A DNA stretch of 64,000 nt from Stenocarpella maydis (Eukaryota > Ascomycota > Sordariomycetes > Diaporthales > Diaporthaceae). A program made the position numbers and the translations under genes. The notes beneath the pieces were generated by a model, which did no database searches, was not told where the DNA came from, and saw only the letters and a program-made list of their open reading frames with translations. Location of the stretch: positions 32,959-96,958 of the forward strand of contig NQMI01000161.1 in NCBI GenBank assembly GCA_002270565.1, given 5' to 3'. Shown one piece after another: positions 24,096 through 35,457 of this stretch (position 1 is its first letter; every line of letters starts with the position of its first letter).

Positions 24096-24753
24096 AATTA
24101 TTCCGCCAATTACTATGCTCTCGTTCCAGACGTTGAGGGTGACGAATTGCCGGATCAAGTCTTCCCACTCCCGGCCTCAAGACAGTCGAGTCTCCGCCAG
24201 AGAAAAACGGCCCACGATGTCAATGATGACTATGGCGACGATGATGACGAGCCCCTTCCCCAGCAACGTCCGCCACATAAGCGAGCCCGGGTCACAAAAA
24301 GACAATCCCCTCTGGCCAAAGGCGACGACAGGGACGGCAAAGTGGGAAATGTTCCGGATGTCCCTCCCAACCCAGAGCTTCCAAGTGACAATATCGCCTT
24401 CCCTGACGACTTCCCCGACGATTTGGAGGATCCGTTCGAACAAGAATGGGACCAATACTTTGCCGCGGAATTGTGTGACCTTGAAGATGACAGTGTCAGT
24501 GACGCGGAGTGACGAAGAGCAAGCGTACGTGTAGAATGATGAACACTTCGCCGCAGTGACCGCTAGTGAAACCAACGGCGACTCCTTCCTGCCCATGTTC
24601 CTTGACCGAACCGCAAGGCTCGATAAGGACTACCCTGATGTCGAGTCGTTCCTGCAGGACAACAAACCAGCCATTCGGGATTTCGAGACAATTGTTACAT
24701 CAGCCTGTCGATTTGAACACAAATGCTCTCAGTCCATCCCTAGGAGAGCATAG
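24096..24753 (+). pseudogene. Acidic protein gene relic
   Basis: The frame from about 24096 to 24498 reads as a hydrophilic, Asp/Pro-rich protein with a basic patch (PPHKRARVTKRQ) and an acidic end (DDLEDPFEQEWDQYF). It has no ATG in frame. A possible 58-bp phase-1 intron (24499-24556) connects it to SFLPMFLDRTARLDKDYPDVES, which then runs to a stop at 24753. The consistent protein character on both sides suggests a real gene fragment, but the start is missing and the donor (GTGACG) is weak. No family is recognised. It could also be a genuine gene with a non-recognised 5' exon. Confidence 0.3.
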
Positions 24754-25408
24754 TTAAATAAAAGTACGATAAAGTGAGTACTGATCAAGCAGTGCCAGGT
24801 GACAGTGCATACCTAGCACTGAATGTACGATGGCGGCGCTGTACTACGTTACATTCAAATGTTCCAGGCTAACAACGGCTACAAAGCGGGGAAGTCTTTT
24901 GACAAAGTTCGCCCTCGTGATGCAGGGACCAAGAGGTGGGGATCCTTTCCCCAGAGTGACTCGGTCAAGACTGGACCGATGATACATGGGACGCAACCAA
25001 CGGTTCTAACAGCCGGGAGGGGTTAATAGGACCAGGCCGGGGCCCCAGGAGACGAATACCACCCTGAGGACAAAATGCCAGAAAGCCCAATCCCCGCCAT
25101 GCACGATGCTGCATGGGCTATCAGTGTCCATCTCAGATACCCAATCAACGGCTGGCTTTGGGTAGCAATGGTAGGGTGAAAGCGGAAAAGATGGGCTGGC
25201 AGTACTACAAAGTATCCGGTGATACGGGTGGGACCTCTGGTTCCAACCGCAAATGTAGATAAGTTTTGTCATCTCCCGGTCTCTCCTGCGATACCTAAAG
25301 CTGATTTCCGTACACCGTGGTGAATGAGGCTTGTCTGCCGGTGTTTAAAACCACACGAGCCGTCAAGATTCCGTTGTCCTGGACTTGCCCGACAGGCAGT
25401 CTCCCAGC
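24754..25408. other. Intergenic region upstream of the OPT transporter
   Basis: About 650 bp holding the presumed promoter of the oligopeptide transporter. Only short open frames are present and no other feature is recognised. Confidence 0.5.
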
Positions 25409-28400
25409 ATGGCCGAGAAAGTCGAGGTTGCCAACGAGGGCATCTCTCCTGCAGACCCAGAGAAGGCCTCCCACCATGTCGGCGAGGAGGAGAACTGGGG
25501 CGACCAGATCCCCCACGAGATGCTTGAGACCTTGGCGCCAAACGGCGAGGCCGAGTACATCCTTGACAAGATCAACAGCCTGAGCGAGGAGGAGGCTGTC
25601 GAAATCGTGGCAGAGGGCCTGCGCTTCCACTCGGACGACTGGAATTTCCCCACCGACATGAGAGAGCGCATGACCAGACTGCTGCAGGGCAGGAAGCTCT
25701 ACGGCGAGTTCTACGACCGCGACCTTAGGATCGACGCAACAATGATGCGCTGGTCGTCGCCATACCCGGGGGTCCGCGCGGTACAGGAGCTCGAGATAAA
25801 CGACGACGTCCCTATTGAGACTATTAGAGCCTACTTCCTCGGCGTTGGGTGGGTAAGTCAGCTTCAACACCCCCTGCGGCCACATTTGTGTCTGACCACC
25901 TTGTGAAGGCCGTGATTGGGACCTTTATGGCCACGTTCTTCAACTCGCGTAAGCAGCTTTCCAGTTTATCACCTCACCGCTGCCACAGGCTCCTCCCGCC
26001 GCCGTATGAGGACGCTCACTGACTGCAAAGCCTGCAGGCTTCCCATCCATAAGCCTTGGCGGTGCTGTTATCCAGATATTACTCTTCCCGTGCGCAAAGT
26101 TCCTCGAGTACACCCTCCCTGACTGGGGGATTACGGTATTTGGAACTCGCCACTCCCTCAATCCAGGCCCCTGGAATTTTAAGGAGCAGGTGCGTTCAGA
26201 AGGGCATCGGGGTTCAGGCCATCCTTCTTTCCCCTGCCCTTGCTGACCCTCGGGGTGGCCATGCTTGAGGCCCAGTTTCCTTGAGCTGTCTGGCGCTGGA
26301 ACTCCCCGGGGTGGTCTGGCTTTCCTGAGCTTGAGGGCTCTGCGGGAGCTCGAACTGACGTTGGCAACTTAGACGTTCTCCACAATCACCTTTAACATCG
26401 CCATCTACACGACCAACAGCTACTCCATGATTCTGGTTCAGAAGATGCCAATGTTCTACGGCGAGAAGTTTGTGAACTTTGGCTATCAACTCATGCTGAC
26501 CCTGTTCGTGCAGACTATGGGCATGGGCCTGGCAGGTTACTTGCGCCGCTTCAGCGTCTATCCCGTAAAAGCATTATGGCCGACTTTACTTCCGACCCTT
26601 GCCTTGTCAAGGGCATTGACGAGCACGGAGCCCAGGGAAACCATCCCCGCGTTCGGAAGGAACTGGACGGCGTCGCGGTACAAGTTCTTTTTCATTTGCA
26701 CAATCTCCATGTTCGTGTACTATTGGCTCCCGGGCTATTTGTTCACCGCCCTGTCAACGTTTAACTGGATGACCTGGATTGCACCGCAAAATATCACGCT
26801 GGCCATCCTGACGGGGTCGAGTCTGGGATTGGGCCTCTTCAATCCTCTGACCACCTTTGATTGGAACGTCGCAACAGTAAGCAGCTTCCGGAGTCGTTTT
26901 ATAACCCGCTTGGGAGTGACAACCCCTCTCCCGGCACCTATATTCAGCACCATGGACAGCCACGCTGTAGTTCAATGGAACCCCTTCCTTTGGCCCGCTA
27001 AAAGCTGATCTCAATGCTGCAGTCATCGTATGCCGCCCTTGCGCAGCCCTTCTTCGCCACCTGTACCATGTACATCAGTGCCATCCTGGGCGGCTTCATC
27101 ATCCTGGGCATCTACTACTCCAACATGTACAACACTGCTTACCTGCCTATCAACTCGTCTTCGGCCTTCACCAACAACGGCACAGCATACAAGGTCCAGG
27201 AGGTTATCACCAACAACAAGCTAGACCCCGAGAAGTACCAGCGGTACTCGCCGCCGTTTTACACCGCGGGTTATATCCTCACCGTCGGCGCAAACTTCGC
27301 TTTCTATCCTGTATATTTCATCTATATCTCGATCAACCAGTGGATGACCGTCTCCAACGCGTACAAGGACTTTTGGGCCGGCATACGCCACGGGAAAGGT
27401 AACTACACGGGTTCCACGGACGTCCACAACAGGTGAGTAGTCTGACGGCCCAACCCAGGCGCCGGCTGCTTTCGTTTTTGCATGTTCCTTGCGCGCCTCC
27501 AAATAGTTTTCATCCCCCAGGCCCCACAGGACTTTCCCCCTCTTGCCGCTCCTGCGGCATCAGCAGCAGGGCCGAGCGATACGCTGACGAGGTACCAAGG
27601 CTGATGGCGCGCTACCCCGAGGTGCCCGACTGGTGGTTCCTGTTGATCCTGGTGCTGGCGGTTGTGCTCTCGGTCGTGTTCCTGGAGATCTACGACCTCG
27701 CGACGCCGGTGTGGCTCACCTTCCTCGTGATCGCCATCAACCTGGTCTTCGCCGTGCCCCTGTCCTTCCTCTCCGCCACCACGGGCACGAACCTCGGCCT
27801 CGGCTCCCTGATCCAGGTCATCACCGGGTTCCTGCTCCCGGGCAATTATAATGCCTACCTGTATGCGCAGACGCTCGGCTCGTGGGCGCTGGCTGGCTGT
27901 AAGCATGATCCTCATCCGTTGTGTAATATGGATTCCAAAGACAGCCGGCGGCTGACACACACCAGATAGTGACAACTATGTACAGGTAAGCTCCTCGTCT
28001 TGCCCAACATGGCATCTGGATCCGGTGGACCTCACTGCCTGGTGGCAGGAAAGGAGCCCCGCGGCTGCCGGTCGCTAACCACGGGGATGTTTTTGAACAG
28101 GACCAAAAGATGGCACACTACTGCAAGATCCCGCCCCGGGCCGTCTTCCGCAGCCAGATCGGCACCATCATAATCACCTGCTTCGTGGCGGTGGGCACAC
28201 AGGACTTCATCATGAACCGCGTCGAGGGCCTGTGCACGCCGGAGCAGCCCCAGAGGTTCACATGCGCCGGCGACGGCGCCCCCATGTACGCCAACAGCCT
28301 CATGTGGGGGGTCCTCGGCTCCAACATCATGTTCAACTCCATGTACCCGCTCCTCAAGTGGTGCTTCCTGGTCGGGCTGGCCGTGTCGGTCGCCTTCCTC

Positions 28401-28956
28401 GTCCCGCAGCACTACGGCCCCATCTACCTGCCCGGCGTGAGGGAGCGGCTCAGGGGGCGGCTCAGGCCCCGGGCCTTTGAGCTGCTGGACCGCTCGCTGT
28501 TCCCCTTCGTGGCGTCCCTGCTGTGGCTGAACCCCATCCTCATCATCCAGGGCATCCAGCACTGGGCCCCGTCGAACCTGTCGTACAAGACTCCCGGCAT
28601 GATCCTGTATGTCTTCTACTAGGCTGCCCCCCCCCCCTCCGACGCCCGTGGACATCACCTGTTCAAGGCGGGCTGACAATGCGCGACCGACCAGGTCTTT
28701 TATCTTCATGTACTGGCTGCCGCGGAGGCACCTGGCCTGGTGGGAGAAGTACAACTACGTTCTCTCGGCGGCTCTCACGGCCGGGGTTGCCATCAGCGCC
28801 CTGATCATGTTCTTTGCCGTCTCGTACCACCCGGTCAGCCTCAAGTGGTGGGGCAACACCGTCAGCTCGGCAGGAGTCGATGGCAGCAGCGTGGGGATCT
28901 TGCCCATACCCGAGCGAGGATACTTTGGCCCGGAAAAGGGCCATTTCCCGGCCTGA
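25409..28956 (+). CDS. Oligopeptide transporter, OPT family
   Basis: Nine exons (25409-25852, 25909-25948, 26038-26189, 26373-26876, 27023-27432, 27570-27898, 27966-27985, 28101-28606, 28695-28956) keep frame throughout and give 888 residues, within the usual OPT size. Two exons are tiny (40 and 20 nt). Diagnostic motifs are NPG near residue 200 (SLNPGPWN) and KIPPR near 642. Long hydrophobic segments fit a multi-spanning plasma-membrane protein, with an acidic cytosolic N-terminus. Family members import tetra- and pentapeptides or glutathione with protons; substrate cannot be read from sequence. The acceptor of exon 6 is one of three overlapping AGs (27563, 27566 or 27569), which changes the protein by one or two residues. 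Confidence 0.88.
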
Positions 28957-29335
28957 GGCCCCATCAAGCAGTGAATCAACGTGGAGATTTCTCGTGGGAC
29001 ATGGCAGGGGGCATCGACTCGGGGGCGAAGGGGCTGCGACGCAAATGTCATTTGGTATCTGGGTATCTCTAACTGCGACGTACTCAATGCAAACATTGCT
29101 CCCACGAAACCATTCCGCGCAGAGGTCCTCTTGACAGCATCCCGAGGACCATGGCGCCAGTCTTCTTGTGGCACTCGAGTGAGGCAGTGTCTCCGAGTCC
29201 ACATCGAAACCCCCTTGTGTGATTGCCCGGCGGGCACTCTAATAACAAGTACGTTGGCCACTTGCTGAACAGGACCCCTGCACGCACTTCTATGCATCCG
29301 ACAGAGGTAGCAGGCCAAAGCCACCCGTCTTTCGT
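28957..29335. other. Intergenic region between convergent genes
   Basis: Short 3' flank shared by the OPT transporter (+) and the zinc-knuckle gene (-). No gene or structure recognised. Confidence 0.5.
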
Positions 29336-31687
29336 TTAGCACTTATTGGCAGAGTCTTTCCATGTGTTCCTCTTGCCCGACTTGGACACAACGATGGGCC
29401 GCGTGCGCGGTTGCAGGGGAGTGTACCAGGGAAGCTCTGCTCCATCTTTCCCCGGCCCCTTGCCTTTGGGTTTCGCCCCTCTCCTCTTCCTAGGATTCCT
29501 CCGCCTCCCTCGCTGACCGCCATCCTGTGTTGGATTGGTGGCAGGCATGCAGTCCGCATGCTCCTCGCCGGACTCGGGGCTCCGAGCAGCCGCATCCTTA
29601 GTCAGGCCTGTCCTACCCAGACAGGCAGGGCACTTGCGCCCCTCAAATCCCGAGCCCTCTTCGAGCTGGTGCCTGGATATGCCGCACTCGGAGCAATGAA
29701 CACCGCAGAGGAAGTTGTAGCAGCCCTCGACGCGACACTCAACCTTCCAGGTGCAATCCTGCCCCAGGTGTGCCCCGCCACAGCGACAGCGCTTCAGCTT
29801 GCACTGGGAGCCGCTGTGGCCTCTGATGCCGCACATGCAACAGCGGGCCTTGCAGGTCATGGCGTTCTTGTGCTTGAAGTGGCCTGGCGGGTGCACATTG
29901 CCGCAATCCCGGGAGCAGAGCACAGCACACTTGGCGGCGACGTGAAACTGTGGAAAGGGACAACATTTACAACGGTTCTGCTTCGCCACGGGACAGTCTG
30001 GCGCTATATGGAGCTTGTCTTGTTGACCAGACTCTTGTTCAGGAGTTCTGTTGGATGTCTTGAGTCCGGAGTAGCTCAGCGCAGTGGTGATGCAGCTGCC
30101 GTCGGGGCTCGGTGCGCCGCAGAAGCCGCATGGCTCTGGGCAAATCAGGTGCGGCGCCGCGCAGTTTGGGCATGGATGCTCGGCCACACTGCGCCCTTCC
30201 GCCTCGTCCAGGATTTGGTGCATGATTCGGTTAAGACGCGCCCATTCGATCTTGTCGGCGTCTATGTGGAATAGCAGAACGCTGTGTTCTACGAATTCAT
30301 TGAGTGCATGCAGGCGCATTGAATACTCGTGGGTCAGCGGCGTCTGCCAAGTGCTGCGCTGGCCCCCGCCTTGTGCCTCTGGCTGGCGCCTCTCTTGGCG
30401 GCATTGCTGTCGGGGCCGGGCTTGCCGGTCAAACATCTCGGCGACCCGGCTCCTGCTTAGACTCCGCCGTCGGCTTCGCTGATCCAGGGTGCTGAGCTTC
30501 ATCCGCGGAAAGATCAAGGTGTCCTTCAGGCGGCTGAGCGACTGTGGGAGACGGCAGGAGGTGAACATGCCATGGGGTGGCTCGCTCGTTGCGCGTCGAC
30601 GGGAGCGGCTGGCTGACCTGCCCCGCTCGACGACGCCATCACTGCGCACGGCTGTTGACCAGATCCCGTTCCGCTGCAAACCTCGTCCGCTCACTCCGCT
30701 GGAGAATTCAACTGGTGGCGACGATTCCAGGGCCCGCTGCCACTGCCTCCTGGACCGCGAGCCACACGATGGAACATGCAAGACCCGCCTGGGCGCTTCT
30801 CCGTCTGGCCAGGGGTACACCATACCCATGACACGGTCACGGTAGCTTTCATGGCGCAAGAACAGTACATCGTTCCCAATATCGGTGCTGCTTGCCAGGT
30901 AGTCGACCCGGGCCGCCCGGGAAGCATACAACCGCAGCCGCAACTGGGGGAGGAATGCGCCGCCATTACACAAGGGGGTCAGGCGTGATTCTTGTATCTT
31001 TGCTTGGATCGCTGCCAGGCGCTGAGTATCTTCCCTGTACCACATCCTCCCCCCCGCTGCCATCTGCGCGGCATCGCGTCTTTTGCGCATCTGGGCTATG
31101 GCAGCATGAGTGTGCACGGGGCGTGAGCCGGTGGGCAAGGTATTGTATGAGGACAGGGAGGGAGTCTGGACTGTATGCAGCCATAGTCTGAGGCCGGCAT
31201 CGTCTGTCTCGAGATAGTGCCTCATGACCAGGTCCATGACCTCCTCGCCAAGGGTTGCGCGTACCCTTGGCTCATATCTCGCTCCAGAATGCCGTGTCTT
31301 ACGAATGACACCAGCCTGTAAGATTCCGGTCGAAGACAGCACCTTGGCGTGCGGAGTGTTGTGGGAAGGCTGGAAGTGGTCGTCAGTGGTGCTGCAGGTG
31401 GCCAGCATCTTCCGCAGCAGCTCGAGGTCGCTTGCCAGTGACTTGTCATGGTGCTTGATGGGGGCGAAGTTGTGAAGGCCGTTCTCGAGGCTGCGGTGGG
31501 TATCGTAGGCCTGGGCGAGGCCCTTGCATCCCGGGTACAGGAACTTGGACATGACCCGGTTGACCAGGATGTCACGGGCAACGAGGCGTCGGTGCTCGTA
31601 TTGCTCGAAGGGGAGGTCGATGTCGAGAGGATAATGCCTAGGATTCGGCAGCTGTTTGTCGCTGGGTGCTTGGTCGGGTGGAGCCAT
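29336..31687 (-). CDS. CCHC zinc-knuckle orphan protein
   Basis: A single open frame of 783 residues from the ATG reading MAPPDQAP; the frame is open a little further upstream without an ATG, so a 5' exon cannot be excluded. The N-terminal 300 residues look folded and mostly helical. A Ser/Arg-rich middle region follows (RRRSLSRSRVAEM). The C-terminal third is cysteine-rich: CPNC, CGFC, and a perfect CX2CX4HX4C zinc knuckle (CMCGIRGHSGSQC) near 615-630. After it come a CRCGGAHLGQDC variant and further Cys pairs. The tail holds a nuclear-localisation-like basic cluster (RRRNPRKRRG). RNA or single-stranded DNA binding is the family expectation for CCHC knuckles. No retroelement Pol domain is nearby, so this is not an obvious Gag. 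Confidence 0.6.
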   Translation of the reverse strand: MAPPDQAPSDKQLPNPRHYPLDIDLPFEQYEHRRLVARDILVNRVMSKFLYPGCKGLAQAYDTHRSLENGLHNFAPIKHHDKSLASDLELLRKMLATCSTTDDHFQPSHNTPHAKVLSSTGILQAGVIRKTRHSGARYEPRVRATLGEEVMDLVMRHYLETDDAGLRLWLHTVQTPSLSSYNTLPTGSRPVHTHAAIAQMRKRRDAAQMAAGGRMWYREDTQRLAAIQAKIQESRLTPLCNGGAFLPQLRLRLYASRAARVDYLASSTDIGNDVLFLRHESYRDRVMGMVYPWPDGEAPRRVLHVPSCGSRSRRQWQRALESSPPVEFSSGVSGRGLQRNGIWSTAVRSDGVVERGRSASRSRRRATSEPPHGMFTSCRLPQSLSRLKDTLIFPRMKLSTLDQRSRRRSLSRSRVAEMFDRQARPRQQCRQERRQPEAQGGGQRSTWQTPLTHEYSMRLHALNEFVEHSVLLFHIDADKIEWARLNRIMHQILDEAEGRSVAEHPCPNCAAPHLICPEPCGFCGAPSPDGSCITTALSYSGLKTSNRTPEQESGQQDKLHIAPDCPVAKQNRCKCCPFPQFHVAAKCAVLCSRDCGNVHPPGHFKHKNAMTCKARCCMCGIRGHSGSQCKLKRCRCGGAHLGQDCTWKVECRVEGCYNFLCGVHCSECGISRHQLEEGSGFEGRKCPACLGRTGLTKDAAARSPESGEEHADCMPATNPTQDGGQRGRRRNPRKRRGAKPKGKGPGKDGAELPWYTPLQPRTRPIVVSKSGKRNTWKDSANKC

Positions 31688-33096
31688 CTTGAGGGCAGCC
31701 AAGGCCGTGCTGCTCGGGAGTGGCTTCTTGTCGTGCGGCCGAGACGTCAAAGACGGCTCAGAAGGCCGTGTCGTGTTGGTCGTGGGTCCGTTGTCGGCGT
31801 CGATGTTGGTGGAGGTGATGTCGTTGTCGTGCCAGAGGCGGCCACTTGACTCTCCCCACGCCGCCGTCGTCCTCGGCCTGGTCTGTCATCCACCTCATGG
31901 CCTTGCCCTCGAGTGTGCAAAGCAACCGAAGGGATGCAAGGTCATCGGGATGATGGGAGAAATCTGGCGGCTGGGTGGGCTGCTGACCGAGCCTGTGATG
32001 GGTGGTACAGTGCAAATGCCTCTACAAGAATGGTGGTGGGGAGAGTTGAAGTATGAAAGGTCGACATTGATGTGATCTTCCGCGAGCAGAGTGAGGAGTA
32101 CATGCCGCCGTAGCTTACTAATAAAAGCCGGTACGAAGTACATATCTAGGTAGCTACTTAGGTACGTTCAATATTCTATCTACTATAGTAGATACCTAGT
32201 AATAGGGCGGGGTTAGGGGCATCTTGCCTCCTGCGCCACACACATCACTAGTGACTACACTAAGCACCCGGCTTGGCACTGGAGCGGTTGACAACGCCGC
32301 CGGTGGGGCGAACAAGACCTCGTAACTCTCCGATTGATAGTGTGAATGACATAAGAACAATTCGTCGAGGATCCGACGACTGGGTTGGGATCTTTCTCCA
32401 TGTAGGTAGGTTGCAAACAATCGACAACAGGTTCCTCGTATGCGATGAGACGAGATGTCGTTTGACGGTTAAAGATCTCCACGGGTTAACTATACTGGGC
32501 CTGATCCATGACTATTATTCGTGAGTGGATCTGAATACCCGGCCTATGATTCGATACAAGATTCCGGAGTTAATTAGCAATTACGAGCTGTTGAGCCTTG
32601 TCTTGGATTTTTCCCTTGGATTATGTTGTTTTGTGAGTCCGCCGTCTCAGCGGGAAGAAGGTCCTTGAATTGTCCTTTCCAACGTTGGTCGAAGGATCAG
32701 CTGACAAACCATGGGGGCTCAACTGGGTAGCATCAACAGTGCCGACCCAGTCTGTATCGGGGCGAAAAGCTTGAAATGCGTCCCGACAGCCGCGTGATCA
32801 CTCTGGTATTCTCTCCCGGCACATTGACTCGCTGTACATTCTCAGCTTGATCATCGGCGTCCGATGAGCATTGAGAGGAACCACAAGGGCTTGAGCTGCA
32901 ACCATGAAATCCCACAGGACCAGTTTCGTTGCGGAACAGCATAATCATGCACGTGGACCAATGCATGGGGCGAAGCTACGTGTGATACTTGTAACCGCTC
33001 ATGTGTTGTCTATCCAAGGGTGGCTGGTATATATATACAGATTTGAAGATTATGCCCGTAATCCAGGCGGTGCTCGGCTCTCAGAGGCAGCACTGA
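31688..33096. other. Gene-free region
   Basis: About 1.4 kb between two minus-strand genes. It carries the zinc-knuckle gene promoter, CTAGGTAG-type palindromic motifs near 32143, and only short open frames (up to about 85 codons) without recognisable content. Confidence 0.5.
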
Positions 33097-34834
33097 TTAG
33101 GCACACAGGGTGCTTTTACTGGCAGTCAGCTTTGACTGAGGGTAGAGCACGACTGGGTCGGCCTCGATCGTAACCGAGATTCCACCATCAGCGTCCGCCG
33201 TGTACCGCGTACAGCTCATGAAATCGACATAGACCTGATCAGCAATGTAGCCAGTAGAGCTGGCAGGAAGCGAGACGGTACCGACGTTGCCAGCCTCCCC
33301 CACGTTCGTGACGATGGATACAACGTCTGCCTTCTTCATCGCGACGGTGTGGTCATTGCTCCAGATAGGGTTGGCCTGGTAGGCGATGTATGTGACTGGG
33401 TCTTGGTTGATGGCCAGGTTGCGGGCATTGTTGAGTGCCGCGATCCAGTGGTACAGCTCCGAAGTGGTGTTGTAGCCCGAGGTCCACAGGGGCTCACGGT
33501 TGTAAGGGGGCTGGATGCCGGTGAACTCCTGCCACTGCTCCTGGCCCTGGTAGATGATTGGGATGCCGTCCATTAGCATGGAGAAGGCCAAAGCGTTCTT
33601 GGCAAGAGTGATATCCTTGGTGCGCGAAGAGAAGCGAGGATTGTCGTGGTTTTCAATAAAAGAAGAAAACGTGCTGGTTTTGAGAATTGATTTCATCTCG
33701 TTGACGCCGTTGATGAGTTCAGTCAGGGTGACCGAGCTGGAGGCGAACGCGCGCGTGAGCCAGAAGTATCTGATTTCGGTTTTCAACGTCAGAAATGCAC
33801 CTTGTATCAACGGTGCAGGTTTGTAGAAGGGGGGTACTCACGCAGGGTAGTTGACGAAGCCGGGCACGTCACCAATCCACGATGGGAAAGTGGTTGGGTC
33901 GCCGTTAAGAATCTCACCGGTACCAAAGACGCCAGCAGACGCCAGGAATTCTTCCCAGAAGTCCTTCTCGACGTGCTTCGTGGTATCTAGGCGGAGCCCG
34001 TCGATGTTGTATCTTTTGACGATATCGGCGATCCAGCTCTTCCAGATTTCCCGGACGTTGGTATCCTCAGTGCGCAGGTCTGCGAGAGAGACGCCAGAGG
34101 TGCCTTCCCAGCACACGATGACGGTCTCGGGCTCATCATCGTGGATGACACAAGGTGGGTGGTAGTAAGAAACAGAGTTGAAGGGGGTTGCTTGCGAGTA
34201 GTTGCATGAATTCATGTCGGCCGCGAAGGCCATGTGGTTGGTCACAACATCGATCATCAGGTACACTGCAGTCTTGAGAGTCAGTTTTCAAAGAATCATG
34301 GAATGAGTTCCTTATAAACACAGCGTATACCGGGGCACAGTGTGGTTATGGCGTTTGGAACTAGGTCCCACGGGAGGGTTTGTCATTCCCAAGCGGGTTA
34401 AATAAAAATGACTCCGGAAGCTGCTTACTGCCGCGCTTGTGAATCTCTTCGGAGAGGGATTTCAGGTCATCTTCGGTGCCGAAGTGCTCGTTAAGAGAGT
34501 AGATATCCTGGGCCCAGAATCCGTGATAGGCATCTCCAAGGCTGGTGCCCCCCTCAATGTTTTTTACGATGGGACTCAGCCATATGGCAGTAAAGCCCAT
34601 GTTTTGAATGTAGTCAAGCTGATTTATGATACCCGCCCAGGTGCCACCGCAATAAGTGCCGAGATCATTACAGGGGGCGTTGGAGTCGCCGTCCGGCAAG
34701 GCGAAACGGTCAGTCAGCACCTGGTAGATGGATTGGGCCTGCCATTCTTCAGTGCTCAGTGCCTGTGCAACATGGGCCGCGCCAAAAAGTGCCGCAGCGG
34801 CCGCGTGTGAGGCACCACGAACGGAGCCGACCAT
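33097..34834 (-). CDS. Secreted alpha-amylase, GH13
   Basis: Three exons (34834-34429, 34265-33842, 33769-33097), with introns of 163 bp (phase 1) and 72 bp (phase 2), give 500 residues. An Ala-rich signal peptide of about 25 residues precedes the mature enzyme. All four GH13 regions are present: DVVTNH (residues 141-146), GLRLDTTKH with nucleophile Asp229, GEILNGDP with acid/base Glu253, and ENHDNP with Asp319. Order and spacing match fungal Taka-type amylase, so it should cut internal alpha-1,4 bonds of starch outside the cell. It ends right after the C-terminal beta domain and has no starch-binding module. It is divergent from a Gfo/Idh/MocA oxidoreductase across 623 bp. Confidence 0.93.
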
Positions 34835-35457
34835 GATGGCAGTTATGAAACTTTGAAAACAGTAAAGGAGTGACTGGTCCCTAAAGGAATGTGGTTGGCG
34901 CAGGGCCGGGATAATCTAAAAGGAAAATCGAGGGGATTGAGACAAAGGAGTCTGCCCGGGAGGGAAGCTCCATGGTCAGGCTTGGGATGATGCTGAAGTT
35001 TTTAATAGTTCACCCTCGCCCTTGGCAAGACAGGGGCCGCTTTTAGGGGCGCAGACAAGCTGAGCTCGTGAAATCCTACGTCTAGACTGCTTTTGGGCTA
35101 CTCATCTCAGAATCACATATAGGCCACTCCACCACTCAGGCGGTTCCTACAAGCGCGCGGCTTGGCTCGCAGGCGAGATTGACAGGGGCCAGGGACCAAA
35201 ATCCCCCCACAGTAGACGGTTCTGACAGCAGCAGAGCAAAATTGGCTCAGTCTATTCCCGCAAAAGATCGGCGTGTTGGTGTTTCCTGTACATAGTAGTT
35301 TATGCTTATCAGTGGAATGTTGCCCGGAACATTGGTTAAACCGACCCACCACATATCACTTGGGCAAGCTGCCTTGAGAGCTGAACTGGTCATCTGCCAA
35401 CAAACGTCACCTTTCCATAAGTTGTCAGCAGAACCGCAGCATCTGAACGCACTCACC
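34835..35457. promoter_or_regulatory. Divergent promoter region, amylase / oxidoreductase
   Basis: The 623 bp between the two outward-reading start codons must contain both promoters. I could not assign specific activator or repressor sites with confidence. Confidence 0.4.

Noticed and set aside
29411..30274. 287-codon plus-strand frame opposite the zinc-knuckle region
   Set aside because: It is antisense to the Cys-rich segment, whose exact CX2CX4HX4C spacing shows the minus strand is the coding one.
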